Below, in pieces: positions 42,109 through 51,978 of a DNA stretch of 64,000 nucleotides. The notes below the pieces were generated by a model that worked only from the letters and a program-made list of their open reading frames with translations, was not told where the DNA came from and did not search any database. The stretch comes from DASYGT01 sp035999365 (GTDB taxonomy: Bacteria > Actinomycetota > Actinomycetes > Mycobacteriales > Jatrophihabitantaceae). Position 1 is the stretch's first letter. Each line of letters begins with the position of its first letter. The position numbers and the translations under genes were made by a program. The DNA is taken from positions 192,119 through 256,118 of the forward strand of contig DASYGT010000050.1 in NCBI GenBank assembly GCA_035999365.1, given 5' to 3'.

Positions 42109-43421
42109 GCCCGATCGAAGCCGCGAGTCAGAATCTTCCGGGCTTCGGCGACCAGCCCATCTGGCTGACGCTGATCAAGGTCGTAGCTGTCTTCGCGTTC
42201 CTCGTCGTGATGACACTCTTCTCGATCGTCTTCGAGCGCAAGGTCGTCGGACGGATGCAGAACCGCATCGGACCGAACCGCGTGGGGCCGTGGGGCACGC
42301 TGCAGTCACTCGCCGACGGCATCAAACTTGCCTTCAAGGAAGAGATCATCCCGGCTCTCGCCGACAAGCCGATCTACTTCCTCGCTCCGATCCTGTCTGC
42401 CACGCCGGCTTTCGTGGCCTTCGCCGTGATCCCGTTCGGACCGCAGGTCTCGATCTTCGGTCACCGCACTGCGCTGCAACTCACCGACCTACCGGTGGGC
42501 GTGCTCGTGGTGTTCGCCTGCTCTGCGCTCGGCGTGTACGGCATCGTGCTCTCGGGCTGGGCATCCGGATCGACCTATCCGCTTCTCGGTGGTCTCCGTT
42601 CGGCCGCGCAGATGATCTCGTATGAGGTCGCGATGGGGCTGTCGATGGTCGCGGTGTTCCTGTTCGCCGACACGATGTCGACGTCCGGCATCGTCGCCGG
42701 CCAGCGGCACATCTGGAACATCATCCCGCTGTTCGTGTCGTTCTGCATCTACGCCATTGCGGTTGTCGGCGAGACGAACCGCGCCCCGTTCGACCTCCCC
42801 GAGGCCGAGTCAGAGTTGGTCGGTGGCTTCCACACCGAGTACTCCTCGTTCAAGTTCGCGATGTTCTTCCTCGCCGAGTACATCAACATGGTCACCGTGT
42901 CAGCGTTGGCCACGACGCTGTTCCTCGGCGGCTGGCGGGCGCCATGGCCGCTGTCGATCTGGCATGGCGCGAACGCCGGATGGTGGCCGTTCCTGTGGTT
43001 CGTCGCCAAGGTTGTGCTGTGCATCTTCGTCTTCGTCTGGCTGCGTGGAACCCTGCCCCGGCTGCGTTACGACCAGTTCATGCATTTCGGGTGGAAGACG
43101 CTCATTCCGATCAACCTGGTGTGGATCCTCGCCGTGACGTCGATTCACGTGTTGAAGGACCGCGGTTGGCCGTCGTGGAAGGCAACAGGGGTGCCGCTCG
43201 CGATCGTGCTGCTCGTCGTTGTCGTCCCCGCCTTGATGGTGTGGGACAGCGCCACGAGCCGACGCGTCGCTGAGAGATACGAGGACGACGAGGAAGAGGC
43301 CGCGCTACCGCCGGCCTTCCCCACACCCCCGATGGACCTGGTTGTGCCCACGCCGAAGCGGCTCGCCTCGGCGGCTGCGCGCTCGTCGGAACTGCCGAAG
43401 GGAAAGGACACCGATGGCTGA
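42105..43421 (+). CDS. nuoH: NADH dehydrogenase I chain H
   Basis: 438 residues from GTG 42105 with GGAGGTG upstream. Eight or nine membrane helices; motifs FERKVVGRMQNRIGPNRVGPWG, the acidic stretch ALADKPIYFLAP, and NRAPFDLPEAESELVGGFHTEYSSFKFAMFFLAEY at the quinone channel. The C-terminal 60 residues are a polar cytoplasmic extension (RYEDDEEEAALPP). Links the proton-pumping arm to the quinone site. Overlaps nuoI by 8 bases. Confidence 0.96.
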   Translation: MSPIEAASQNLPGFGDQPIWLTLIKVVAVFAFLVVMTLFSIVFERKVVGRMQNRIGPNRVGPWGTLQSLADGIKLAFKEEIIPALADKPIYFLAPILSATPAFVAFAVIPFGPQVSIFGHRTALQLTDLPVGVLVVFACSALGVYGIVLSGWASGSTYPLLGGLRSAAQMISYEVAMGLSMVAVFLFADTMSTSGIVAGQRHIWNIIPLFVSFCIYAIAVVGETNRAPFDLPEAESELVGGFHTEYSSFKFAMFFLAEYINMVTVSALATTLFLGGWRAPWPLSIWHGANAGWWPFLWFVAKVVLCIFVFVWLRGTLPRLRYDQFMHFGWKTLIPINLVWILAVTSIHVLKDRGWPSWKATGVPLAIVLLVVVVPALMVWDSATSRRVAERYEDDEEEAALPPAFPTPPMDLVVPTPKRLASAAARSSELPKGKDTDG

Positions 43422-44043
43422 CGAGACGATCGCTGCCAACGAGCCCACCGGCAGTGCACTGGGCTTCGCCAAGGGCTTCGGGCTCACCTTCTCGACGATG
43501 TTCAAGAAGGTGTTCACCTACCAATACCCCTTCGAGTACCACGACACCGCGCCGCGCTACCACGGCAGGCACGTGCTCAACCGGCACCCGGACGGGCTGG
43601 AGAAGTGTGTCGGCTGCGAGCTGTGCGCGTGGGCCTGCCCAGCCGACGCCATCTACGTCGAGGGCGGCGACAACACCGATACCGAGCGCTACTCGCCGGG
43701 TGAGCGGTACGGCGCGGTGTATCAGATCAACTACCTGCGTTGCATCTTCTGCGGGCTCTGCATCGAAGCCTGCCCCACCCGCTCGCTGACGATGAGCAAC
43801 GAGTACGAACTCGCACTCGACAACCGCCAGGACCTGATCTACACGAAGGAGCAACTGATGGCGCCGTTGCTCCCCGGCATGGAGGCGCCGCCACACCCGA
43901 TGCGGCTGGGCGACGACGAGAAGGACTACTACACGGTGAAGTCGCAGGCGCCGCTGCAGAAGGGCGAGCCGCAAAGCACCGCGAACATCGCCGGACGGCC
44001 GATCACCGGCAAGGCGATCGAGGTCGGAAGGCATCACAGATGA
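43414..44043 (+). CDS. nuoI: NADH dehydrogenase I chain I
   Basis: 209 residues from ATG 43414. Two [4Fe-4S] ferredoxin motifs, CVGCELCAWACP and CIFCGLCIEACP, hold clusters N6a and N6b that pass electrons to NuoB. The N-terminus is a 45-residue amphipathic anchor. The C-terminal 40 residues are a polar extension common in actinobacterial NuoI. Stop overlaps nuoJ (ATGA). Confidence 0.96.
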   Translation: MADETIAANEPTGSALGFAKGFGLTFSTMFKKVFTYQYPFEYHDTAPRYHGRHVLNRHPDGLEKCVGCELCAWACPADAIYVEGGDNTDTERYSPGERYGAVYQINYLRCIFCGLCIEACPTRSLTMSNEYELALDNRQDLIYTKEQLMAPLLPGMEAPPHPMRLGDDEKDYYTVKSQAPLQKGEPQSTANIAGRPITGKAIEVGRHHR

Positions 44044-44809
44044 GCGCCCTCCTCGCAGCAGGACAGTTGCACAACGGGCAGGTGCCGTTGGGCGAGGCGA
44101 TCGCGTTCTGGATCCTCGGGCCGGTCTCACTCGCCGGCGCCATCGGCATGGTGCTGCTGCGCAATGCCGTGCATTCGGCCCTGTCGCTCGTGGCGACAAT
44201 GGGATCGCTCGGGATGTTCTACCTGATCGAGCAGGGTCCATTCCTCGGCCTCGTGCAGATCATCGTCTACACCGGCGCGATCATGATCTTGTTCCTGTTC
44301 GTGCTGATGCTGGTCGGCCGCGACGCGTCCGACTCGCTTATCGAGACGCTGCGCGGCCAACGCTGGGCAGCGGCCCTGTTCGGCATCGGCTTCGCGTTGC
44401 TCGTGGCCGTCTCGGTCGGGCGGGCGTTCCGCGGTTCGAAGCCGGCGAACCTCGACGCCGCGAATGCGAACGGACAGAACGTCAACAACATCGCGCAACT
44501 GCTCTTCGGCAAATACCTGTTCGCCTTCGAACTCACGTCGGCCCTGCTGATCGTGGCGGCGGTCGGGGCGATGATCCTGGCCCACGTCGAGCGGGAGGGA
44601 CCGCGCCGAACGCAGAAGGCGATTGCCCGCGAGCGGATCCGCTCTGGGCGCCCGCAGCCGCTGCCCGGGCCCGGTGTGCTTTCCTCGGGCAACGCGATCG
44701 GAACCCCTGCGTTGCTGCCCGACGGGTCGATCTCCACCGAGTCGGTCATGGCATCGACGCCGGGCGGGATCAGTCTTCCGCTCGAACTCCCTCCTTCGGA
44801 GGACATTCG

Positions 44810-44813
<4 letters not shown>
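44040..44813 (+). CDS. nuoJ: NADH dehydrogenase I chain J
   Basis: 257 residues with five membrane helices: AIAFWILGPVSLAGAIGMVLLRNAVHSALSLVATM and YLIEQGPFLGLVQIIVYTGAIMILFLFVLML, which is the ND6-like pi-bulge helix region. A polar C-terminal tail of about 70 residues follows the last helix. Membrane-arm core subunit. Overlaps nuoK (ATGA). Confidence 0.94.
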
Positions 44814-45109
<296 letters not shown>

Positions 45110-45118
45110 GGTGCAGAC

Positions 45119-47017
45119 GTGACGACCGCTCATGGGGTGCAGTCGATTGCCTGGCTGCTCGTAGCGCTGCCGCTGCTGTCGTCGGCGGTCCTGCTCTGCG
45201 TCGGCAAGCGCGGCAACAAGTGGGGCCCGTACCTCGGCGCCGCGGTGCCAGTAGTCCTCTTCGTGTACGCCGTGATCCTCTTCTTCTCCGTCAAGGGGCA
45301 GAGCAACCGGGAGATCAACCTGCATCTGTACTCGTGGATCGCGGTCGGCAGCTTCAAGATCGATGCCGGCATGCTGCTCGATCCGCTCTCATTGGTGTTC
45401 GTGCTGCTCATCACCGGCGTGGGCTCTCTCATCCACATCTACGCCGTGGGGTACATGGCGCACGACGACGGTCGTCGGCGGTTCTTCGGCTACTTCAACT
45501 TCTTCGTCGCGGTCATGCTGCTGCTGGTGCTCGCCAACAACTACCTGGCGCTCTACGTCGGGTGGGAAGGTGTCGGTGTCGCGTCGTACCTGCTGATCTC
45601 CTACCACTACGACCGTCCGATCGCTGCGACCGCCGGAAACAAGGCCTTCTTCGCCAACCGCGTAGGTGATGTCGGGCTGTCTGTCGCGATCATGCTGATG
45701 TTCGCCTACTTCGGCAGCACCTCCTACACCGACCTCCTCTTCGGCAACGTGCACTACACCAAGGGTGTCGCGGCTGCCATCGGCTTGATGCTGTTGCTCG
45801 GCGCCTGCGGAAAGTCCGGCCAGTTCCCACTGCAGACGTGGCTTCCGGACGCGATGGAGGGCCCGACGCCGGTGTCGGCGCTCATCCACGCCGCCACCAT
45901 GGTGACGGCCGGTGTGTACCTCATCGCGCGGTCTGCAGCCATCTTCAACGAATCGCAGGCGGCCCGCACCGCCGTCGTGGTCGTCGGCGCCGTCACCCTC
46001 TTGTACGGCTGCATCTGTGGCTGTGGCCAGGACGACCTGAAACGTGTGCTCGCCTACTCGACCGTGAGCCAGATCGGGTACATGTTCCTCGCCGTCGGTC
46101 TGGGCAAGGGCGTATACGCGATCGGCATCATCCATCTGCTCGGCCACGGTTTCTTCAAGGCCGCGTTGTTCCTGTCGGCCGGCTCGGTCATGCACGCGAT
46201 GAACGACAGGATCGACATGCGCCGCTTCGGTGGGCTCGCCAGGGTCATGCCCATCACCTACGGCGTCTTCGTCTGCGGCTTCCTGGCGATCATCGGCTTC
46301 CCGCTGGCAACCGGATTCTGGACCAAGGACAAGATCATCGAAGCAGCGCTCGACAAGGGCGGCACTTCCGGCTGGGTGCTCGGCATCGTCGCTCTGGCCG
46401 GCGCCGGGCTGACGGCGTTCTACATGACGCGCGCTCTCGTGATGACGTTCCACGGTGAGCGGCGTTGGGAGGACGACGTGCACCCGCACGAGGCACCGCG
46501 GTCGATGACCTTCCCGATGATCGCGCTCGGGGCTCTGTCGCTCGTCGGCGGCTACGTGCTGATCTTCGGCGGTGGCGTGCAGCACTGGCTCACACCGTCC
46601 GTCGGCCCGGGAATCGAGGAGGGTGTGCACACCGTGGCGCCCGTCGTGCTGTCGATCTTGACCCTCGTCGTCGTCGCGCTCGGGATACTCGGCGGCTGGG
46701 TCGCCTTCGGACGACGACCCGTCCCCGTCGAGCAGCCGGTCGGTTCGCTCGTGACCGTCGCGACGCGGCGCAACCTGTTCGCCGACGCCTTCAACGAAGC
46801 CGTGCTCATGCGGCCTGGACAGTGGATGAGCCGCGCTTTGGTGTATTTCGACAACCGCGGCGTCGACGGTGCTGTCAACGGTCTGGGGGCGGCGTTCGGC
46901 GGCGGGTCGGCGCGGTTGCGCCGCACGCAGACGGGCTTCGTCCGCAGCTATGCCCTCTCGATGCTCGGCGGCACGGTCGCTGTCGTCGCCGTGCTGCTCG
47001 CGGTGAGGTTCCAATGA
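45119..47017 (+). CDS. nuoL: NADH dehydrogenase I chain L
   Basis: 632 residues, GTG start. Antiporter-like proton channel: VGWEGVGVASYLLISYHYDRP with the essential Glu, GKSGQFPLQTWLPDAMEGPTPVSALIHAATMVTAGVYL with Lys and His, and the long C-terminal lateral helix region. Sequence length is typical of actinobacteria. A tiny frame of 14 codons starts at its stop (ATGA) and ends in the nuoM start. Confidence 0.96.
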   Translation: MTTAHGVQSIAWLLVALPLLSSAVLLCVGKRGNKWGPYLGAAVPVVLFVYAVILFFSVKGQSNREINLHLYSWIAVGSFKIDAGMLLDPLSLVFVLLITGVGSLIHIYAVGYMAHDDGRRRFFGYFNFFVAVMLLLVLANNYLALYVGWEGVGVASYLLISYHYDRPIAATAGNKAFFANRVGDVGLSVAIMLMFAYFGSTSYTDLLFGNVHYTKGVAAAIGLMLLLGACGKSGQFPLQTWLPDAMEGPTPVSALIHAATMVTAGVYLIARSAAIFNESQAARTAVVVVGAVTLLYGCICGCGQDDLKRVLAYSTVSQIGYMFLAVGLGKGVYAIGIIHLLGHGFFKAALFLSAGSVMHAMNDRIDMRRFGGLARVMPITYGVFVCGFLAIIGFPLATGFWTKDKIIEAALDKGGTSGWVLGIVALAGAGLTAFYMTRALVMTFHGERRWEDDVHPHEAPRSMTFPMIALGALSLVGGYVLIFGGGVQHWLTPSVGPGIEEGVHTVAPVVLSILTLVVVALGILGGWVAFGRRPVPVEQPVGSLVTVATRRNLFADAFNEAVLMRPGQWMSRALVYFDNRGVDGAVNGLGAAFGGGSARLRRTQTGFVRSYALSMLGGTVAVVAVLLAVRFQ

Positions 47018-47057
47018 GCCGGTCTGACAGCAGCGTGAGTGGCCGGGTGACGACGTG

Positions 47058-48623
47058 ATGCACGACTACACGCTCGTCGCCCTGGTACTGATCCCGCTCG
47101 TCGGGTCGCTGGTCGTCTTCTCCCTGCCTGCCGACCAGGCGAAGCTGGCCAAGCAGATCGGCCTGGCGGTCTCCCTGATCGTCGTCGCCTACACACTGGC
47201 AGTCGCCTTCAACTTCGACACGGGTGCGAACGCCGATCGTTTCCAGTTCCAAGGCAGCTGGCAATGGATCAAGGCCTTCGGAGTGCACATCGCCTTCGGC
47301 GTGGACGGCATCGCGCTGGTGCTGGTCCTCATGTCGGTCGTACTCGTTCCGGCGGTCATGCTCGCATCGTGGAACTCGTTCGACAGCAGGTCCGGCAGCG
47401 AGGAAGCGACGTCGTCCCCCGGCGGGCAGCGCCGCAACATGAAGAACTACTTCGGGCTGCTGCTGCTGCTCGAGTTCTTCATGGTCGGCGTGTTCACCGC
47501 CACGGACGTCTTCCTGTTCTACGTGTTCTTCGAGGCGATGCTCGTGCCGATGTACTTCATCATCGGCAGCTTCGGTGGCCCACGCAGGCAGTACGCAGCA
47601 ATGAAGTTCTTCCTGTACTCACTGGTCGGCGGTCTACTGATGCTCGCCTCGGTGATCGGGCTGTACGTCACGACCGGGTCGCGCACTTTCGCGATCGCCG
47701 ACCTGATCGGCAAGGTCCCTGACGGCGCAACGCAGAAATGGCTGTTCCTCGGCTTCTTCATCGCCTTCGCCATCAAGGCACCCCTCGTGCCGTTCCACAC
47801 ATGGCTCCCCGACGCCGGAGCGGAGGCTCCGGCCGGCGGTGCCGCGCTGCTCGTCGGCGTTCTCGACAAGGTCGGGACGTTCGGATTCCTGCGTTACTGC
47901 TTGCCGCTGTTCCCGCAGGCGTCGCGCTACTTCGCGCCCACTGTCCTGATCCTGTCCGTGATCGGCATCCTGTACGCCGCGTTCCTGGCGATCGGCCAGC
48001 GCGACATGAAGCGGCTCGTGGCGTACACGTCGGTGGCCCACTTCGGCTTCATCGGCCTCGGCATCTTCGCCTTCACGACTCAGGGTGGCACGGGTGCGGT
48101 CCTGTACATGGTCAACCACGGCCTGTCCACGGGCGCGCTGTTCCTCGTGGTCGGCATGCTCATCGCCCGGGGCAAGAGCCGCAACGTCGACGACTACGGC
48201 GGCGCGGCGAAGGTCACGCCGATCCTGGCCGGAATGTTCCTGCTCGCCGGCCTTTCGGCGCTGGCGCTGCCGGGTATGAGCACCTTCATCAGTGAGTTCC
48301 TCGTACTTGTGGGAACCTTCACGCGGCACAAGGGGCTCGCCGTCCTTGCGACCACCGGCATCGTGCTCGCCGCGATCTACGTCCTGTACCTCTACCAGCG
48401 CACCTTCCAGGGCAAGCTGGGCGAGGGCGTTGCGCGCTTCCGCGATCTCAATGTCCGCGAAACGCTCGCGGTCGCACCGTTGATCGCGTTGATCATCTTC
48501 CTGGGGCTGTATCCCAAACCCGTGCTCGACATCATCAACCCGGCGATCAGGCACACCTTGTCCGACGTCCACAAGACGGACCCCGTGCCGCAGTTCGGCA
48601 CCGCCGCAGGAGGAGCAAAGTGA
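47058..48623 (+). CDS. nuoM: NADH dehydrogenase I chain M
   Basis: 521 residues from ATG 47058 (GTG 47055 directly before is another possible start). About 14 helices. LLLLEFFMVGVFTATDVFLFYVFFEAMLVPMYFIIG carries the essential Glu; FIAFAIKAPLVPFHTWLPDAGAEAPAGGAALLVGVLDKVGTFGFLRY carries the channel Lys residues. Second antiporter-like proton pump. Ends in GTGA with nuoN. Confidence 0.96.
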   Translation: MHDYTLVALVLIPLVGSLVVFSLPADQAKLAKQIGLAVSLIVVAYTLAVAFNFDTGANADRFQFQGSWQWIKAFGVHIAFGVDGIALVLVLMSVVLVPAVMLASWNSFDSRSGSEEATSSPGGQRRNMKNYFGLLLLLEFFMVGVFTATDVFLFYVFFEAMLVPMYFIIGSFGGPRRQYAAMKFFLYSLVGGLLMLASVIGLYVTTGSRTFAIADLIGKVPDGATQKWLFLGFFIAFAIKAPLVPFHTWLPDAGAEAPAGGAALLVGVLDKVGTFGFLRYCLPLFPQASRYFAPTVLILSVIGILYAAFLAIGQRDMKRLVAYTSVAHFGFIGLGIFAFTTQGGTGAVLYMVNHGLSTGALFLVVGMLIARGKSRNVDDYGGAAKVTPILAGMFLLAGLSALALPGMSTFISEFLVLVGTFTRHKGLAVLATTGIVLAAIYVLYLYQRTFQGKLGEGVARFRDLNVRETLAVAPLIALIIFLGLYPKPVLDIINPAIRHTLSDVHKTDPVPQFGTAAGGAK

Positions 48624-50182
48624 GTCACCACGTGCTAAGCGCGGCGGCGACGACGTCGTTCCACCTGCCGTCCGTCTCCTACCACGCTCTTGCGCCCATC
48701 CTGATCATCCTCGGTGCCGCGATGCTCGGTGTGCTAGCCGAGGCCGCCCTTCCTCGTGAGGCTCGCTACGTCGCTCAGATGGGTATCACGCTGGCGGCGC
48801 TGGTGGCAGCCGCGGTCACCGTCGTCGCGCTGCACGGCACGAACGAGACAACGGTGAGCGGCGCGCTCGCGATCGACGGCGCAGGCCTGTTCCTGCAGGG
48901 CACGATCCTGATCCTGGCGGTGCTGTCTGTGCTGCTCATAGGCGAACGCAGCGTCGATGTCGGCAGCCCGATCGTCGCTTCGGCGGCGGTGGTCGTGGGT
49001 TCGCGTGCCGACCGGGAGTTGCAGACAACCGAGCGGATTCAGACCGAGATCTTCCCGCTGCTGCTGTTCGCGGTGTCGGGAATGCTGGTCTTCACCGTCT
49101 CGAACAACCTGCTGCTCATGTTCGTAGCGCTCGAGGTCATGTCGCTGCCGCTGTACCTCATGGCCGGCTTGGCCCGGCGCCGCAGGCTGCTGTCACAGGA
49201 AGCGGCGCTCAAGTACTTCCTGCTCGGTGCGTTCGCCTCGGCATTCTTCCTGTACGGGCTCGCCTTGCTGTACGGCTACGCGAAGTCAGTCGACCTCACG
49301 GCAATCCTGTCGGCCACCAAGGGCCAGTCGACGCAGTCCGACGTGCTGCTCTACGCGGGCTTGGCGCTGCTGCTCGTCGGTCTGCTGTTCAAGGCCGGCA
49401 TCGCCCCGTTCCACAGCTGGACGCCCGACGTGTATCAGGGCTCGCCGACACCGGTTACCGCATTCATGGCTTCCTGCACGAAGGTCGCGGCATTCGGCGC
49501 GATCCTGCGGGTGCTCTACGTCGGGTTCAACGCGACGGCATGGGACTGGCGTCCGATCATCTGGGCGGTTGCGATCGCGTCGATGGCCGTCGGTGCGATC
49601 TTCGGCCTCACCCAGACCGACATCAAACGCATCCTCGCCTACTCGTCCATCGCGCACGCGGGATTCATCATGACGGCCATGGTGGCGCTGACGAAGGACG
49701 GCATCTCGAGCGTGCTGTTCTACCTGCTGACCTACGGCTTCAGCACGATGGCGGCATTCGGCTTACTCATGCTGGTGCGTGATGCCGACGGCGAGGCGAC
49801 CCATCTGTCGCAGTGGTCGGGGCTGGCGCGCAAGAGCCCGGTTGTCGCGGGCGTCATGACGATCCTGCTGATGTCGATGGCCGGCATCCCGCTCACGGCT
49901 GGGTTCGTCGGGAAGTTCTATGTCTTCCGCGCGGCCTACCACGTGGCGGCGCCGCTCGTCGTGATGTCGCTGATCTTCTCGGCGGTCGCGGCATTCTTCT
50001 ACCTGCGCATCGTCGTCCTGATGTTCTTCGCCGAGCCACCTGAGAACGGCCCGACCATCGCGATTCCGGGCTGGTCGACCACTGTCGCGCTCACCTTCGG
50101 CGTCGTCGTCACCGTCGTCCTCGGGATCGTTCCGCAGCCCGTGCTCGACCTTGCGGCGAAGGCTGCGAAGCTCAAGGCGTGA
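48620..50182 (+). CDS. nuoN: NADH dehydrogenase I chain N
   Basis: 520 residues, GTG start. Third antiporter-like subunit: LLMFVALEVMSLPLYLMAG, FKAGIAPFHSWTPDVYQGSPTPVTAFMASCTKVAAFGA and AYSSIAHAGFIMTAMVAL. Ends the nuo operon. The polyprenyl synthase gene starts 25 bases later on the same strand, so it may be in the same transcript. Confidence 0.96.
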   Translation: MSHHVLSAAATTSFHLPSVSYHALAPILIILGAAMLGVLAEAALPREARYVAQMGITLAALVAAAVTVVALHGTNETTVSGALAIDGAGLFLQGTILILAVLSVLLIGERSVDVGSPIVASAAVVVGSRADRELQTTERIQTEIFPLLLFAVSGMLVFTVSNNLLLMFVALEVMSLPLYLMAGLARRRRLLSQEAALKYFLLGAFASAFFLYGLALLYGYAKSVDLTAILSATKGQSTQSDVLLYAGLALLLVGLLFKAGIAPFHSWTPDVYQGSPTPVTAFMASCTKVAAFGAILRVLYVGFNATAWDWRPIIWAVAIASMAVGAIFGLTQTDIKRILAYSSIAHAGFIMTAMVALTKDGISSVLFYLLTYGFSTMAAFGLLMLVRDADGEATHLSQWSGLARKSPVVAGVMTILLMSMAGIPLTAGFVGKFYVFRAAYHVAAPLVVMSLIFSAVAAFFYLRIVVLMFFAEPPENGPTIAIPGWSTTVALTFGVVVTVVLGIVPQPVLDLAAKAAKLKA

Positions 50183-50207
50183 CGAGTTCACGCCCCGAGG
50201 CTGCCCG

Positions 50208-51200
50208 GTGAGCGCTGCTCCCTTCGGCGTGGTCTTCGCCGACGACGCGCTCGAGACCGATGTCCGCCGCGGTCTCGACCAGATCGAGTCTGCCCTGCGC
50301 GTCGCCACCCACTCCGGGGACGACTTCGTGGCCCGCGCCGCGTCGTACCTCGTCGACGCAGGCGGGAAACGGTTCCGCCCGCTCGTGAGCCTGCTGGCAG
50401 CGCATTTCGGCGACGCTGCCAGACCCGAGATCGTGCCGGCAGCCGTCGTCGTCGAGTTGACGCACCTGGCCACGCTGTACCACGACGACGTGATGGACGA
50501 GGCCGTCGTGCGCCGCGGTGCGGTATCGGCGAATGCGCGATGGGGCAATGCCGTCGCGATCCTGACCGGCGACTTCCTCTTCGCGCGCGCGTCGAACCTG
50601 CTGGCTGACCTCGGGCCGCATGCGGTGCGGCTGCAAGCCCGCACCTTCGAACGCCTGGTCACCGGCCAGATCCGCGAGACCGTCGGCCCCCGCCCGGGCG
50701 AGGACCCCATCGAGCACTATCTGCGCGTCCTCTCGGACAAGACCGGATCGCTGATCGCGACCGCTGCGGAGTTCGGGGCGTACTTCGCCGGCGTCGCGGC
50801 CGAGCACGTCGAGACGCTGCGCGACTTCGGTGAGCAGATCGGCGTCGCGTTCCAGATCAGCGACGACATTCTCGACATCGCCTCCGACTCGGTCGTCTCC
50901 GGCAAGACGCCGGGCACTGACCTGCGCGAGGGGGTTGCCACGCTCCCTGTGTTGTATGCGTTGCGCTCGGAGGAGGCCGGTATGCAGCGCCTGCGCGAGC
51001 TCGTCGCGGCGCCGTTGGTCGACGAGCGTCACGCCGAGGCGCTGCAGCTGCTGCGCGCATCGACTGCGCTCGCCGAGGCGCGCGAGACGCTGCGGTCGTA
51101 CGCCGACCGTGCTCGGAGGACGCTCGCCACCCTGCCGGATGTCCCGGCACGGGCCGCGCTTGCGGCGCTCACAGACACGGTGACCGCGCGCACCAGCTGA
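50208..51200 (+). CDS. Polyprenyl diphosphate synthase
   Basis: 330 residues from GTG 50208. Trans-isoprenyl synthase with both Asp-rich motifs: LYHDDVMDEAVVRRG (first) and FQISDDILDIASD (second), plus GGKRFRP and KTGSLIATAAEFGAYFAG. It makes a long (probably C45-type) chain by adding isopentenyl units, releasing pyrophosphate. Placed just after nuoN with the side-chain reductase just before nuoA, it most likely supplies the menaquinone tail (compare GrcC1, Rv0562). Product length is not readable. Confidence 0.9.
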   Translation: MSAAPFGVVFADDALETDVRRGLDQIESALRVATHSGDDFVARAASYLVDAGGKRFRPLVSLLAAHFGDAARPEIVPAAVVVELTHLATLYHDDVMDEAVVRRGAVSANARWGNAVAILTGDFLFARASNLLADLGPHAVRLQARTFERLVTGQIRETVGPRPGEDPIEHYLRVLSDKTGSLIATAAEFGAYFAGVAAEHVETLRDFGEQIGVAFQISDDILDIASDSVVSGKTPGTDLREGVATLPVLYALRSEEAGMQRLRELVAAPLVDERHAEALQLLRASTALAEARETLRSYADRARRTLATLPDVPARAALAALTDTVTARTS

Positions 51201-51209
51201 CCGACGTGG

Positions 51210-51935
51210 TCAGATCCAGGGTGTGAGCGACGGCGTCGCCGTGAGGTGCTCGTCCACGCCGTCGGGCCGGCCCGCCAGCCACGCGAGCAGCGCCCAATCC
51301 GGCCCCTGTACCCGCACGGCGGCATCGTCACCGTCTGCCGCCCACGAACGCCCGACGAGTTCGGGGGCGACCGATCCGGGCGGAGTCACCTCGATGCGCA
51401 GAGCCGTGCTGGCGCGCTCGCCGGCGGTTCGCGCCAGTTCCGGAAGCAGGTATGCGACGAATTCCGGTGGCCAATCCACAGGGGTGTAGGTGCCGCCGAG
51501 ATCGACTCGATGCACCTCCACCTCACGCCAACGGGCCAGGACGTACTCACCGGTCGAACGGTCCTCTGTGGGCAGGTCCCAGCCTCCTACGTCGGCGACC
51601 GCCGCGAAGACGCGATCGAGGCGCTCGGACGAATCGCGGACGTCCGCGAGCAGGTCGGCACTGCCCCGCATCGCACCCGCTTCGATGTCCGCGTCGCGGC
51701 CCGAACGTCCCTGGGGGTAGCGCGCGACGATCTCACCCCGCAACGCGCCGGCGATCGTGCGCGTGATCCCGTCGGCATTGCGCGCGATGTGGCTCAGCAC
51801 GTGGGCACGGGTCCAGCCCGGCAACAGCGACGGTGCTCGGACATCCGCGTCGGTCCAGCGCTCGGCATCGATGCCCTGCGCGAGCGCGGCCGTCGATGCG
51901 CGCAGGGTGAACAACGCAGCGGTGTGCTCGATCAT
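51210..51935 (-). CDS. DinB/MDMPI-fold protein (mycothiol-dependent isomerase family)
   Basis: 241 residues from ATG 51935. Four-helix DinB-like fold: LPGWTRAHVLSHIARNADG with His49, and REVEVHRVDLG with Glu138 and His142, the metal-binding triad of mycothiol-dependent maleylpyruvate isomerase. The C-terminal SCP2-like part (VQGPDWALLAWLAGR) is kept. Most family members act on unknown mycothiol adducts; the exact reaction is unclear. Convergent with the polyprenyl synthase, downstream of the MMPL gene after 43 bases. Confidence 0.84.
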   Translation of the reverse strand: MIEHTAALFTLRASTAALAQGIDAERWTDADVRAPSLLPGWTRAHVLSHIARNADGITRTIAGALRGEIVARYPQGRSGRDADIEAGAMRGSADLLADVRDSSERLDRVFAAVADVGGWDLPTEDRSTGEYVLARWREVEVHRVDLGGTYTPVDWPPEFVAYLLPELARTAGERASTALRIEVTPPGSVAPELVGRSWAADGDDAAVRVQGPDWALLAWLAGRPDGVDEHLTATPSLTPWI

Positions 51936-51978
51936 CAGCTGATCGTGGCAGAGCGGCGGGACGTTGTGCGCACCGCCT

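Noticed and set aside
45389..47014. 541-codon minus-strand frame opposite nuoL
   Set aside because: Mirror image of nuoL codons, His/Asp/Glu-rich, no family character.
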